From positions 1-43,946 of the forward strand of contig JAGAIV010000004.1 of the NCBI GenBank assembly GCA_017626365.1: a stretch of 43,946 nt of DNA, in the 5' to 3' direction. Below, in pieces: positions 24,901-33,746 of this stretch. The position numbers and the translations under genes were made by a program. This DNA is from Clostridia bacterium (lineage in GTDB: Bacteria > Bacillota > Clostridia > TANB77 > CAG-508). Every line of letters starts with the position of its first letter. Position 1 is the first letter of the stretch. The notes below the pieces were generated by a model. That model saw nothing but the letters and a program-made list of their open reading frames with translations. It was not told where the DNA came from and made no database searches.

Positions 24901-27900
24901 TTTTTGATAAACTTCAATATCTTTTCCTTTGATACTTAAATATCTTGCCTCTTCTTCTACTCTTATTTTGGATAACTCAAATGCTCTTTTTACATTTTCT
25001 TGATTAACATATTTTTGCAAATTTTCTTCTACCATTTTTCTTTCTTCTGACATAGTAATAATTAAATTCATTGTCACTTTTTCATGTGGTTCTATTTTAA
25101 TTGTTCTTTTTAATGCCACAACAGAATCTACTGCTAATCCAAGATTTTTAGAAAATGGAATTGAATTTGCAATCATTTTTGGAATGCCTAATGATACTCC
25201 ACCATTTAAATTTTCTTCATCTATTTCATATTCGAGCTCTCCAATCGTTTCGTGGTTGGCAGAAAGATTTACCCCTAAAAAAACTTCTGGTGTTTCTCCT
25301 CTTTTATTTCGTCTTACTAAAATGGAATTGGTATCTTCTAAAAATTCATATTTTAAGAACAGGTTGTTAAATGCCATATGAGAATAATCTTGTTCTTTAG
25401 TTGATAACACTGGTTCAAAAACACTTGATATTTCTAATGTTTCTGCTGTGCTTGCTGTATTTTCTAATGTTAAACTTCTTATTTCTACTGGGTCATCTGG
25501 TGCAGTAATCACTTTACAAGTAGTGATAATATTTTCATCATTTCTTACTAGCTTATCTTGGTCAGGTAGAAAGCTTACTTCTAACTTATCTGGCTTTACC
25601 ATATCGCTTCTTGTAATTGTACTCCAAATTCGTTTTGTTCTGATATTTTTAATATAAAAAGCAATTCCTTCTGGATAATCATTGGTAGACTTATATCGGT
25701 TTACAAATAAATTTTTATATTTACTAAATCCTTCTCCTCTTTCATTCATACAAATAGTGTAGTTTTCATTTGAAATCGTATTGAAATTGTTTAAGTTTTT
25801 GTTTAATTTTGTATATACCCTTTGCGTATAGTTTTCGTAATCGATATTTTTTAGTTTTTCAATTTTCTCTTTTTTCTCTTTTGTTATAATCACATCTTCT
25901 GGCATACGTTCTTGCAATAAAATATCTACTGCTTTTATTTCTGGATTTTCCATAAAGCGTTCTTGTAATATATTGTTATTAATTAAGTTATTGATAGAAA
26001 GTAAAATTAATGCTTGATGATGTGCCATATAGGTTTTTACTACTTCATATTTTTGGTTAGCTCTTAACCTTATTGGTGTATAATCAATTGCTTCATAAAA
26101 GCCATATTTTCCAACCATTTTGTTTTTCTCTAATTTTTTCATGTTTTCTAAAACTTCTTTTGGTTCATCTTGTAATGCTAAAATGCTACCATAAGAACTT
26201 ACTACCATTTCATCGGCAAGCCCTCTTTTTAGCCCAAGCCATGGAATTCCAAAGGCTTTATATTGATAGTTTGAATTTAAATCTTTTAAGTTAAAAGCAG
26301 ATTCTGAAATTCCCCAAGGAATACCTAATTTTTCCGCATATTCTTTTTGGCTCATTATCATAAAATCACAAGATTCAGAAAGCAGGCTTCCTTCATATTT
26401 TCTCATATTGATATTTGGCATTAAATATTCAAATGCTGTTCCAGACCACGATACAAGACCTTTAAAACCTTTATTTACAGTTAATGTTCTACTTAAGTTT
26501 TGCCAATGTTTCGATGGAATATCATGTTTTGCAATGGCAACAAAACTTGCCTGCCTTGCTTCTGATGCTAATAAGTCGTAGTAGGAATCTGTTAATTTGT
26601 TTTCTTCTACATTAAAACCAATTGAGAAAAGTCGTTTTTCTTTATCGTATAAATAGCTAAAGTCTGTTTGGTCAATGAAGTTTGTTACCATTCGAATTAG
26701 ATTTTGAACTTGGTTTATATCTATTTTTTCTTCTTGATGCTGTACGATATTTTCTAAGAAATCTTTTAATAAATAGAGATATCCTATAAAATTTCCGCTA
26801 TCGACTGTGGAAATATACCTTGGTAGTAATGGTTGTAGTGTTGCAGTGTTATACCAATTGTATAAATGCCCATTCCATTTTGTTAGTTTGTGAATGGTTT
26901 GCAAGGTGTTTTCAATCATGGTAATTGCTTTTTCCAGATTAATATAGCCTAAATCATAAGCAGATACAATTGTAATTAACCCTAACCCTATATTGGTAGA
27001 AGATGTTCTTTGTACAACTTTTGGTATTCTATCTTGTTGGTAGTTATCTGGCGGAAGATAGTTATTGTTATCGTTCATATAGGTTTCAAAATAATCCCAC
27101 GTTTTTTTACCAATTTCTAAAATATATTCTATCTGCTTTTTCGTTAATTGTTTTACTTTTGCAACTGGTATTTCTTCTTTACTAATATACCAACAAATTG
27201 CAGGCGCTATTAGCCATAGAATAGATAGTGCACCAAGTACAATTCTTGCAAATGATGTGGGAACAAACAGAATGAAAAATGCTGTAACTATTGCTACTAC
27301 TACATTTATCCACATTTGTTTATAATAAGAAAAAAGGTCTGTTTTCCCGTTTTTTTCTGCTTCTTCAGCTGTTGTCCATTCTAGTAAATTTTGTTTTGAT
27401 ACTTTCATTCTATAAATTGTTTTGATAATAGCATTTGCTGAAATATATGCTTTATGTGGTAAAAAGCTAAGTTCTAAGATTCCTCTTAATATACTTGCTC
27501 TTAGGGCTGGTATTGTTTTTGCAAAGTATTTATAATAATGATTTCCTGCTTTATTTTCACATGCATAGCTAAATAAGTCTAATATCGTTGGTAGGAATAT
27601 TAGAAGAAACAATAACGTTACCGCTGGCCATATGGTTAACTTCGTCGTTATTTTTAGTAAAATCAATACTGCAAAACTAATTATTGTCATCACTTCTACT
27701 AAACTTCGCCTTAAATTATCGAATATCTTAAATTTTGATAATTTATTTAATGGGTTTTCTTTTTGTTTTCCGGATTTGTTTATGATATTTTTTGAAATCC
27801 ACGAAATAATTTGCCAATCTCCGCGGATCCACCTGTGTAACCTCATCATATAGGCATTATATTTAAATGGATATCCATCTAAAAGCAAAATATCTGAAGA

Positions 27901-30108
27901 AAGTGCACATCTTAAATAACATCCTTCTAATAGATCATGGCTTAATACCGTATTTTCTGGAATTTCGTTTTTAAATATGGTATGAAATACTTCTAAATCG
28001 TAAATTCCTTTTCCTGTGAAAATTCCTTCGTCAAAGTTATCTTGGTACGTATCCGAAATGGCATTTGCATAGGAATCCACTCCCCCTGAACCTGCAAATA
28101 TTTTTGTAAATAAGCTCTTTCTTGCTGAAACTAAATCGATTCCAATTCGTGGTTGTATTAGGGCATGCCCTGATGTGACTACGTCTTTTTTCTTGTTTAA
28201 TTCTGGTTTATTTAATATATGAGATGCTGCACCTATTAATTCTAGTCCAGAGTTTAGAACTAAGTTCGTATCGGCATCAAGTGTAATGATATATTTTATT
28301 TTTGGTATTTCTTCTCCTTGTTCCTCCATGGTATTTACTTTAAAAAGATTTGGAGTCTTCTCACATAAAAATTCGTTAAGCTCGCATATCATCCCTCTTT
28401 TTCGTTCCCAACCCAAGTAGCATTTTTCTTTGTCGTTCCAAGTTCTTTTTCGATAGATAAATTGAAACTTTCCTAGTCCAGTTTGTTTGTATTTTTCATT
28501 GAGTCTTTTTACTTCTTCTATTCCAGCTTTTGCTACTTCTTCATCAAAAGGTTCTTTTTCTTTGCTAGAGGAGGTTACATCTGCAAGAAGAGTGAAGTAA
28601 ATATTTTCGGATTTGTTAGCTAAGTAAAAGACTTCTAGCTTTTTCATTAAATCAATTACTTTTTCTTTGCTTGAAACAATGGTTGGAATAATAACCATTG
28701 TTGTACATTCTTTTGGTACTCCATATGCATAATCCATTTTTGGTATTAATTTTGGTTTTACGAATTTACTTAAAACATATTGTAAAACTTGTGTTACGAT
28801 TTGGGATATTGGGATAAGTAATAAGATTGCTATTATTATAGATACCCATGTAGTTACTTGTTTTTCAAAATATCTTTCCATTCCAAATGAAATAAGAAGG
28901 GTTAGGATTGTGATGGTTAGGATATATAAATTTACATTTTGTTTTGGAATGTGTGGTTTTTTATTAGTTTGTAATGACCTATAAAGTTCTATTTCTCCTT
29001 TATCTATTAAATAATATCCAATATGAGATTGTTTTTCGTTGTTTTCTTCTTCAATAGCTAACTCTAAGGCTTTTTTCGTAATATATATTTCCGATATTTT
29101 GGTTCTTTTTGAAATTTCTTTAATTTTGTTTCTGTAATATGCTTTTGTTTTGTAATCCATTTTTTCATAAACGCCTGCTGGGTCTTTTTTTAGTACCTCT
29201 TCTACACCATTGATATTTTCGAATATCTCCAGGAAATTAATTCTTCCTATTTCTTTCATACTTTTAATGCAATTTCCCATTATTACTTTTCGAACGGCAA
29301 TATCATAATGTTCTTTTTTGATTACCTCAGAGACACTCGTTCCCATTTTCATTACTTCGGTTTCTAAAGCATCTAAGTATTGATATGCTTTTTTTCCATA
29401 TCTTTTTAAACGATATGACATGTATTCAATAAAGGGATATTTCATTTCTCCCGATTTTTCAATGATTTTGTGCTTTTCTTTTTTATTTACTTCAAACTTT
29501 AATTCCTCTTTTTTCTTGAATTCTACTAATCTTTCAATGATATTTTCTACTTTGTACTTTTGCATTTGTACAGAGTAAATTTTTTCACATACATTTCTAA
29601 TTGTTTCGATAATCGCAATTTGAAGAAATGTTCCAATGTTCCATATTTCCTCCATATTGAGAGTCTTTTTTCTTTGATAAGCGGCAAGTAGCTTTTGTAA
29701 ATTATGGGTATTAATTTTTCCTTCTGTATATGCCACAATTTCGGATGCCAATACGTAAATTCTTGCAAAGCCTTTATATGGACCGGTTGCTAGTGCTACA
29801 AAGTTTTTATATTTTTTAAGGGTTAGTTCTTTTTGTATCATTTTTACCGTTTCTTCAATCATATAGTAATTATCTAATAGCCACTCACCTGCTGGGTGAA
29901 TATTGATTTTCATTTTTAAATGCATGTTTAGAAGCTCGTAGGTTTTCGTTATAAAATCAAAATTATCCTCTAGCCTTGGTATAGGATAAGTATCTTTTTC
30001 AGATTTATCTTGTAAAATATGGTCGGAGGCTATTTTTTCTAGGTAATTTTCTAGTTGATATTCATCTAATAGAGCTCCTTTTATATTTAATATTTTTACT
30101 AATTTCAA
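21967..30108 (-). CDS. Cyclic beta-1,2-glucan synthase-like GT84/GH94 protein
   Basis: This is a 2713-residue multidomain membrane protein, close to the usual 2800 of NdvB/Cgs. After an N-terminal region with membrane helices (about 400-450) comes a GT84 glycosyltransferase: DADTN near 611, LEGCYLRCA, and RWIRGDWQ near 759. More helices follow (about 800-1000), then the glycoamylase-like middle domain (GTAFEYLMPN near 1223) and the C-terminal GH94 phosphorylase part (SGDWNDG near 2393). In characterised enzymes the GT makes a linear beta-1,2-glucan from UDP-glucose, the middle domain cyclises it and GH94 trims it. The start is a TTG at 30108 after AAGGAGTGGAG. Product and linkage are inferred. 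Confidence 0.9.
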   Translation of the reverse strand: MKLVKILNIKGALLDEYQLENYLEKIASDHILQDKSEKDTYPIPRLEDNFDFITKTYELLNMHLKMKINIHPAGEWLLDNYYMIEETVKMIQKELTLKKYKNFVALATGPYKGFARIYVLASEIVAYTEGKINTHNLQKLLAAYQRKKTLNMEEIWNIGTFLQIAIIETIRNVCEKIYSVQMQKYKVENIIERLVEFKKKEELKFEVNKKEKHKIIEKSGEMKYPFIEYMSYRLKRYGKKAYQYLDALETEVMKMGTSVSEVIKKEHYDIAVRKVIMGNCIKSMKEIGRINFLEIFENINGVEEVLKKDPAGVYEKMDYKTKAYYRNKIKEISKRTKISEIYITKKALELAIEEENNEKQSHIGYYLIDKGEIELYRSLQTNKKPHIPKQNVNLYILTITILTLLISFGMERYFEKQVTTWVSIIIAILLLIPISQIVTQVLQYVLSKFVKPKLIPKMDYAYGVPKECTTMVIIPTIVSSKEKVIDLMKKLEVFYLANKSENIYFTLLADVTSSSKEKEPFDEEVAKAGIEEVKRLNEKYKQTGLGKFQFIYRKRTWNDKEKCYLGWERKRGMICELNEFLCEKTPNLFKVNTMEEQGEEIPKIKYIITLDADTNLVLNSGLELIGAASHILNKPELNKKKDVVTSGHALIQPRIGIDLVSARKSLFTKIFAGSGGVDSYANAISDTYQDNFDEGIFTGKGIYDLEVFHTIFKNEIPENTVLSHDLLEGCYLRCALSSDILLLDGYPFKYNAYMMRLHRWIRGDWQIISWISKNIINKSGKQKENPLNKLSKFKIFDNLRRSLVEVMTIISFAVLILLKITTKLTIWPAVTLLFLLIFLPTILDLFSYACENKAGNHYYKYFAKTIPALRASILRGILELSFLPHKAYISANAIIKTIYRMKVSKQNLLEWTTAEEAEKNGKTDLFSYYKQMWINVVVAIVTAFFILFVPTSFARIVLGALSILWLIAPAICWYISKEEIPVAKVKQLTKKQIEYILEIGKKTWDYFETYMNDNNNYLPPDNYQQDRIPKVVQRTSSTNIGLGLITIVSAYDLGYINLEKAITMIENTLQTIHKLTKWNGHLYNWYNTATLQPLLPRYISTVDSGNFIGYLYLLKDFLENIVQHQEEKIDINQVQNLIRMVTNFIDQTDFSYLYDKEKRLFSIGFNVEENKLTDSYYDLLASEARQASFVAIAKHDIPSKHWQNLSRTLTVNKGFKGLVSWSGTAFEYLMPNINMRKYEGSLLSESCDFMIMSQKEYAEKLGIPWGISESAFNLKDLNSNYQYKAFGIPWLGLKRGLADEMVVSSYGSILALQDEPKEVLENMKKLEKNKMVGKYGFYEAIDYTPIRLRANQKYEVVKTYMAHHQALILLSINNLINNNILQERFMENPEIKAVDILLQERMPEDVIITKEKKEKIEKLKNIDYENYTQRVYTKLNKNLNNFNTISNENYTICMNERGEGFSKYKNLFVNRYKSTNDYPEGIAFYIKNIRTKRIWSTITRSDMVKPDKLEVSFLPDQDKLVRNDENIITTCKVITAPDDPVEIRSLTLENTASTAETLEISSVFEPVLSTKEQDYSHMAFNNLFLKYEFLEDTNSILVRRNKRGETPEVFLGVNLSANHETIGELEYEIDEENLNGGVSLGIPKMIANSIPFSKNLGLAVDSVVALKRTIKIEPHEKVTMNLIITMSEERKMVEENLQKYVNQENVKRAFELSKIRVEEEARYLSIKGKDIEVYQKLLSYLIVQNPLKKLQKIDNSNTYYVKDLWQYGISGDLPILLVKIKDVNDSYVMEEILKAFEYFKVKNIDIDLVILNEEENVYERYVKEMIETEILNRHLMYLLNQRAGIYILNANEIEDIGILELRANFIIDTHKGNLKTIIKDLEEDYLDTIKKQPQEEVQDILPPNFEKKNNLINMQELAYYNEYGGFKNEGKEYVIKITKDTKPEVAWSHVLANPNFGTVITTNNSGYTWYKNCRLNRITEWTNNVMLDIPSEIVYVKDRKYNQTWTLSPNLNQDEEEYYITYGFGYSKFSNLRLGLLQEQETFIPLEDNVKISILRFKNILPEKRNLKLVYYLKPVLGEDSVKSDGYIHLSFDQDKNIIYAKNQYMHDLEKSCCYVSSSLNIKSYTGNKRKFIGSGNLSSPEMMKMTKLNNEDSFGNSPCIAIEMEIELKAFEDKEIVLLLGSEEEQTKMQEIAYKYTILENAKNELEKTKEYWSSLLRTVQVKTPVESMNILLNGWLVYQTITSRLWAKSGFYQSGGAYGFRDQLQDTMGIKYINPEFMKQQVLKHAAHQFIEGDVEHWWHEETKRGIRTKFSDDLLWIAYVTAEYVRFTKDTSLLEEKVSYITGPILDENTDEHYDFHPKAEIEETIYEHCIRAIEKSINLGEHGIPKIGSGDWNDGFSTVGNKGRGESIWLGFFLYEVLNRFIPICELKGDQESKEKYEKLQHELKRNLNNQGWDGRWFRRAYTDDGNILGSIQNEECKIDSIAQTWSVISGAGDNDKKYISMESLENYLVDKQNGIIKLLDPAFEKSSLEPGYIKAYLPGVRENGGQYTHAAIWTIIAEAILGFGDKATEYFRMINPIEHARTKEAMARYKVEPYVVAADVYGVGNLAGRGGWTWYTGSSSWLYKAGIEYILGLKIMEGVLSINPAISSEWKEYSIRYEYKTSIYNIKVKNPNGKNTGVDKFIVNGEEIPEKKIKLIDNGKINEIEIIM

Positions 30109-30171
30109 AAAACTCCACTCCTTGGTATGTATTTTTTGAAATTAGTTTTTCCTTTTTTTCTAAATTTATGC

Positions 30172-30205
30172 AAAAACGAATTGATGGCTTATCAATTCGT
30201 TTTTT
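30172..30205 (-). terminator. Bidirectional terminator before the glucan synthase gene
   Basis: CGAATTGAT / ATCAATTCG (30177-30199) with a 5-nt loop, flanked by A5 and T6, so T-runs on both strands. Ends the phosphatase transcript. Confidence 0.85.
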
Positions 30206-30240
30206 GTTTGGCTTTGCCAAATATAATCGTCGACACGAAA

Positions 30241-30702
30241 TCAAGATTTCGACGACGATTTAATTTTTTCAATTAATTTATCTAAACATTGATCAATTTC
30301 TGCAGCACAATATCGGTACACCGCTAGCCCATATCCCCATGGGTCTTTTATATCGATTTCATCGATTCCTACATATTCTTTTAGTGTGTAAATTTTGTCT
30401 GCTAGATTTGGATATGTGCTAATGAGATTTTGTCTATGTGATGATGTCATACATAAAATTAAATCCATTTCTTCTATATTGGATTTGTAGGTAGGTGTTG
30501 CTCTATGCTTTTTTAAATCTACCCCATATTCCTCCATCACTTCTGTTGCTTCCTGGGTTGGAATATCTCCTTGCATTGCATATATTCCTGATGAAAACAC
30601 TTCTATGTTTTGTATGTTTTTATCTTCTAATTTCTTTTTCATTAACCAATGTGCCATCGCACTTCGGCAAATGTTTCCCGTACAAATAAACATGATTTTC
30701 AT
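30241..30702 (-). CDS. Low-molecular-weight protein-tyrosine phosphatase family
   Basis: The 153-residue protein has the P-loop C7-TGNIC-R13-S and the acid D120-P121 in KDPWGYG, the complete catalytic set of the family. The C-terminal part (YTLKEYVG ... DQCLDKLIEKI) is closest in style to Firmicutes YwlE/YfkJ-type proteins. Position 11 is Ile. In the arginine phosphatase YwlE this position is Thr and sets phospho-arginine preference, so phosphotyrosine is the more likely substrate here. An imperfect inverted repeat (30226-30259) spans the stop codon. Its promoter is not obvious. Confidence 0.88.
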   Translation of the reverse strand: MKIMFICTGNICRSAMAHWLMKKKLEDKNIQNIEVFSSGIYAMQGDIPTQEATEVMEEYGVDLKKHRATPTYKSNIEEMDLILCMTSSHRQNLISTYPNLADKIYTLKEYVGIDEIDIKDPWGYGLAVYRYCAAEIDQCLDKLIEKIKSSSKS

Positions 30703-30792
30703 TTTGATTACACTTCCTTATTTTCATATATGACTAGTATATCAAAAAATATCATTTTTATCTATACATTTAGTATATTATGTGTGGTTAGA

Positions 30793-30821
30793 TTGACATA
30801 ATGTTTTAAATGTAATATAAT
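30793..30821 (+). promoter_or_regulatory. Consensus promoter of purE
   Basis: TTGACA (30793-30798), 17-bp spacer, TATAAT (30816-30821). The leader is about 60 nt with no purine riboswitch visible. Confidence 0.9.
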
Positions 30822-30886
30822 GTATTGGCATTATATTAGCTTTTCGTAATGCTGTCCGAGACCTATTACCTAAAAGGAGGTATAAT

Positions 30887-31396
30887 ATGGAACCAAAAGT
30901 AGCAATTGTTATGGGAAGCAAATCCGACTTTCCAAAAGTAAAAGCAGCAACAGATATGTTAGATGAGTTTGAAATTCCTTATACTTTAAAAATATTTTCA
31001 GCTCATCGGACGCCAAATGCACTAGCAGACTTCATTTATGAAGTTGACGACAGTAGTAACTACAAGGTAATTATCGCTGCTGCAGGTATGAGCGCAGCTT
31101 TAGCAGGTGCTATTGCGGCACATACAATAAAACCTGTTATTGGCATTCCTATATCTGGAAGCAAACTTGATGGAATTGATGCGCTTTTATCAACAGTGCA
31201 GATGCCGCCTGGACTTCCTGTTGCTTGTGTAGGAATTGATGCAGCAAAGAATGCTGCTTTACAGGCAATATCTATCATTGCTTTAAGTGATGAAGACATT
31301 GCAAATGCTTTATGGAATTTTAGAACTGCACAGAGCCAAAAGGTTCTTAAATCTAACGATGAGCCTTTTGATGCAGAACTTAAATTTCGTGTGTAA
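30887..31396 (+). CDS. purE: N5-carboxyaminoimidazole ribonucleotide mutase PurE (class I)
   Basis: This 169-residue protein has family motifs GSKSD (11-15), SAHRTP (39-44) and AAAGMSAALAG, and PVIGIPISGSKLDGIDALLS followed by QMPPGLPV. It converts N5-CAIR to CAIR in purine synthesis. It stands alone with its own promoter and terminator; the usual partners (purK, purC and others) are not adjacent. AAAAGGAGG lies before the ATG. Confidence 0.97.
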   Translation: MEPKVAIVMGSKSDFPKVKAATDMLDEFEIPYTLKIFSAHRTPNALADFIYEVDDSSNYKVIIAAAGMSAALAGAIAAHTIKPVIGIPISGSKLDGIDALLSTVQMPPGLPVACVGIDAAKNAALQAISIIALSDEDIANALWNFRTAQSQKVLKSNDEPFDAELKFRV

Positions 31397-31416
31397 CTTA
31401 ATAACCTTTCTCGGAC

Positions 31417-31450
31417 AAAACAGGTCTACGATTTTCGTAGTCCTGTTTTT
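31417..31450 (+). terminator. Terminator of purE
   Basis: AACAGG-T-CTACG / CGTAG-T-CCTGTT with one T-T mismatch, then TTTT. Confidence 0.85.
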
Positions 31451-31562
31451 ATATGTTATTAAACTTCAATAATTTTCTTCCACTTATTTCTTCTTTTTTA
31501 TACTTAAATATGTTTTTGTGTTATTCTACTTAAGTTACAAAAGAGAAAAGGAGGATAAAATT

Positions 31563-31697
31563 ATGGAAAAATTGGGAACTGTAACTATTGAGGTTTACAA
31601 GAACGAATCGAACGAATACTCATTTTCGATCAATGAAGACAACGATGATTTATGCTGCGTTGTTGATGTATTAGAAGATACTTTAAAATATTATTAA
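31563..31697 (+). CDS. 44-residue acidic protein of unknown function
   Basis: The ATG at 31563 has AAAGGAGG 7-8 nt upstream, and a strong terminator starts two bases after the stop. The peptide MEKLGTVTIEVYKNE continues with alternating polar residues, then EDNDDLCCVVDVLEDTLKYY. It has 11 Asp/Glu, a Cys pair (30-31) and no membrane segment. It appears to be a free-standing gene. I do not recognise a family. Confidence 0.7.
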   Translation: MEKLGTVTIEVYKNESNEYSFSINEDNDDLCCVVDVLEDTLKYY

Positions 31698-31698
31698 A

Positions 31699-31733
31699 AA
31701 AATAACCACGTGTTTTTACGTGGTTATTTTTTT
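31699..31733. terminator. Bidirectional terminator
   Basis: 13-bp stem AAAATAACCACGT / ACGTGGTTATTTT with T-runs on both strands. Ends the 44-residue gene and the convergent membrane protein gene. Confidence 0.9.
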
Positions 31734-32328
31734 AATACATTGAAGCTTCTACAATTTTAAATGTAGCTTTTTTCATTGTTTCTAATTTATCAGAAGATAC
31801 ATATGTAAATATCTCGAAATCTTGACTTTGTCCTGCATTTAAGTTATTTGCATATACATAATCATTTGTTATTCTTGAACCATCTGCATTAACAGCTTCA
31901 ATTTGGATATTAAAAGATTTTGTTTGAGAAGTTTTGTTCTTAACTTTAACAACAAGTTTTGTATCTGTTGAATACTTACCTTCTTTAACCTCAAATTTTC
32001 CTAATGAAACTTCAACATCATTAGCTAATACTTCTTCCGTACTATTTCCAGATGCTTTATCTAAATCATTACTCATTGCCTCAAATGAATCTGATAAAGC
32101 CTTTTGTGAATTGATAGTTATAACAACTGCAAGTATACCTAATATAATTGAAGCGATGATTTTTCCTTTACCAGATTTTTTTACAAGCGCAACTATTCCA
32201 AAAATAACTGCTAAAATTCCCATTACAAACGATAAGTTATTTATAATGGGAATAAAAGAAGTACATACTCCTATAATTCCTAATACTAATCCGGCAGTAC
32301 TAAATCCACTTTTCTTTGTTTCTTCCAT
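31732..32328 (-). CDS. DUF4190/DUF4352-type membrane protein
   Basis: The 198-residue protein has two or three membrane helices at the N-terminus: GLVLGIIGVCTSF, FVMGILAVIFGIVALV (about 34-50) and IIASIILGILAVVITI (57-72). These read as a DUF4190 module. The extracytoplasmic C-terminal half (about 95-198) reads VEVSLGKFEVKEG ... LVVKVKNKTSQTKSF ... DFEIF, the immunoglobulin-like DUF4352 pattern. Role unknown; small lipoprotein-like envelope sensors are typical relatives. AAAGGAGG precedes the ATG. Confidence 0.78.
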   Translation of the reverse strand: MEETKKSGFSTAGLVLGIIGVCTSFIPIINNLSFVMGILAVIFGIVALVKKSGKGKIIASIILGILAVVITINSQKALSDSFEAMSNDLDKASGNSTEEVLANDVEVSLGKFEVKEGKYSTDTKLVVKVKNKTSQTKSFNIQIEAVNADGSRITNDYVYANNLNAGQSQDFEIFTYVSSDKLETMKKATFKIVEASMY

Positions 32329-32473
32329 ATTTAATTCCTCCTTTTATTTTTATAAAAAAAGTATAACATATTAAATTGTCGAATATTGTCATAGTTTGTC
32401 GAGCATTTTAGATATTTCAACTTTTCTTCTTCTTTTTTATTTTTAGCACTACTCATATATACAATTATATTAT

Positions 32474-33076
32474 TTAAAGTGTCTTGTTTTCAATTAGTAC
32501 CATTTTATTCCAGAGTTGTATTGATATTTCATTATAACCAATATTTACAATTTCATCATCTATTGCTTTTATTATTTTTTCTTCACTAACATCAATTGGT
32601 ATTTTCTGAGGATATATAACTAGGCAATATTTATCAAATTTTTGATTAGCTTCTTCCATTCTCTTTTTATAATCTTCATATTTATTTACTTTGGCCTTAA
32701 TGGCATTAATAATACTCTTTACATATTCATCTTCATTTTCCCACCATATATAAGTATCCGATATTTTTCTTCCGTCAAACATTGACGAATAATGCAACTT
32801 TAAATTCACATTATACTTATACTTTTTATTTAGAGTTACATTTAAAATACTATTTTCTTCTAAAGTGTCTTCTAAAAATGTTTTTAATTTATAACTATCT
32901 TTAAATCTTTTATTCCAGAACTTATTTTTATATAAAATACTTAAAATATATTCTTCCCCTTCTAATAAATCATTTATCATATTTTCTTTATTACCATACC
33001 TTATGGTAACTTTTTGAACTTTTCTCTTACCAATATGTTCAAAAACAAAGCTTAAATATATTGTTCTTATTCTCAT
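32474..33076 (-). CDS. Unknown protein, possibly the 3' part of a split gene
   Basis: This 200-residue frame has an ATG at 33076 with no ribosome site; its beginning overlaps the end of the frame 33039-33299. It is Lys/Asn/Glu/Tyr-rich and soluble, with a probable helix at KSIINAIKAKVNKYEDYKKR and no family I recognise. The text after residue 8 (YLSFVFEHIGKRKVQKVTIR) reads naturally as a continuation of the upstream frame (LRANLNKYNENKNNI). One frameshift near 33050-33060 may therefore have split a single gene of about 280 residues. Confidence 0.6.
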   Translation of the reverse strand: MRIRTIYLSFVFEHIGKRKVQKVTIRYGNKENMINDLLEGEEYILSILYKNKFWNKRFKDSYKLKTFLEDTLEENSILNVTLNKKYKYNVNLKLHYSSMFDGRKISDTYIWWENEDEYVKSIINAIKAKVNKYEDYKKRMEEANQKFDKYCLVIYPQKIPIDVSEEKIIKAIDDEIVNIGYNEISIQLWNKMVLIENKTL

Positions 33077-33299
33077 TGTATTTGTTTAAATTTGCTCTTA
33101 ATATCTGTGAATTTTTTTCTTTATCATCCATAAAATATGATACTGCCTCTACTGCCCAATATTGTCCATTTATAATAAAATATCCATCGGGTATATCAAT
33201 TTTGGGATTTATATACTTTGGTATTATTCCATGAAATTCTTTCATATATTTAGTTATGTATGTATGTTCTATATTTTTTTGTTCAATAATACTCACCAT
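33039..33299 (-). CDS. Unknown protein, possibly the 5' part of a split gene
   Basis: The 86-residue frame reads ... IDIPDGYFIINGQYWAVEAV ... and stops as KLCF. The PDG ... AVEAV spacing is like the core of PD-(D/E)XK nuclease folds, but the usual Lys is absent, so this is only a hint. The start is either the ATG at 33299 or the GTG at 33296; the latter has better spacing from GAGGT. Overlapping, out-of-frame arrangement with the next frame suggests a frameshift. Confidence 0.55.
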   Translation of the reverse strand: MVSIIEQKNIEHTYITKYMKEFHGIIPKYINPKIDIPDGYFIINGQYWAVEAVSYFMDDKEKNSQILRANLNKYNENKNNIFKLCF

Positions 33300-33358
33300 T
33301 TACCTCACTATTTATTTTTAAATTAAAAATTTTGATAATATGATTTATTTTATATTTA

Positions 33359-33649
33359 TTACATCCTATATCTTTTCAAATCTACTTTATAATCTATCAC
33401 TTCAATTCCATCTGCAATTAGTCTCTTTTTTTGTACCTCAATTCCTCCATCTCCAAAATTCTTTGATAATTCACCTTTGTTATTTACAACTTTATAGCAT
33501 GGATATTTTATTGGGTCTGGATTATTATGAAGAATATTTCCTACAACTCTACACAAATTTTTATTTCCTAAATATTCTGCTATTTGAGAATATGTAACTA
33601 CTTTTCCCTTTGGGATTGTTTTTAAGAATTCATAAACTTTCTCTTTCAT
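33359..33649 (-). CDS. MGMT-family protein, single C-terminal domain
   Basis: The 96-residue protein consists only of the O6-alkylguanine-DNA alkyltransferase DNA-binding/active-site domain. KGKVVTYSQIAEYLGNKNLC ... RVVGNILHNNPDPIKYPCYK VV shows the helix-turn-helix and the acceptor motif as PCYKV, where classical enzymes have PCHRV. Cys is kept, so it is not a typical alkyltransferase-like (PW) protein, but the His is Tyr. It either removes alkyl groups weakly or flags damage for repair. Ribosome site GAGGAGCC precedes the ATG. Confidence 0.88.
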   Translation of the reverse strand: MKEKVYEFLKTIPKGKVVTYSQIAEYLGNKNLCRVVGNILHNNPDPIKYPCYKVVNNKGELSKNFGDGGIEVQKKRLIADGIEVIDYKVDLKRYRM

Positions 33650-33746
33650 ATTGGCTCCTCTAAATCAGCATTTGTTTATAGTATTTTCCACAATTATATC
33701 ATTTCTTGTGAGTTATTTAAATATGTTTCTTGGTAATGTTAATTAA

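Noticed and set aside
30226..30259. Inverted repeat across the phosphatase stop codon as a terminator
   Set aside because: The inner loop is only two bases and no T-run follows; the clear terminator is at 30172-30205.
30822..30886. Purine riboswitch in the purE leader
   Set aside because: The leader is only about 60 nt and lacks the aptamer's three-way junction motifs.
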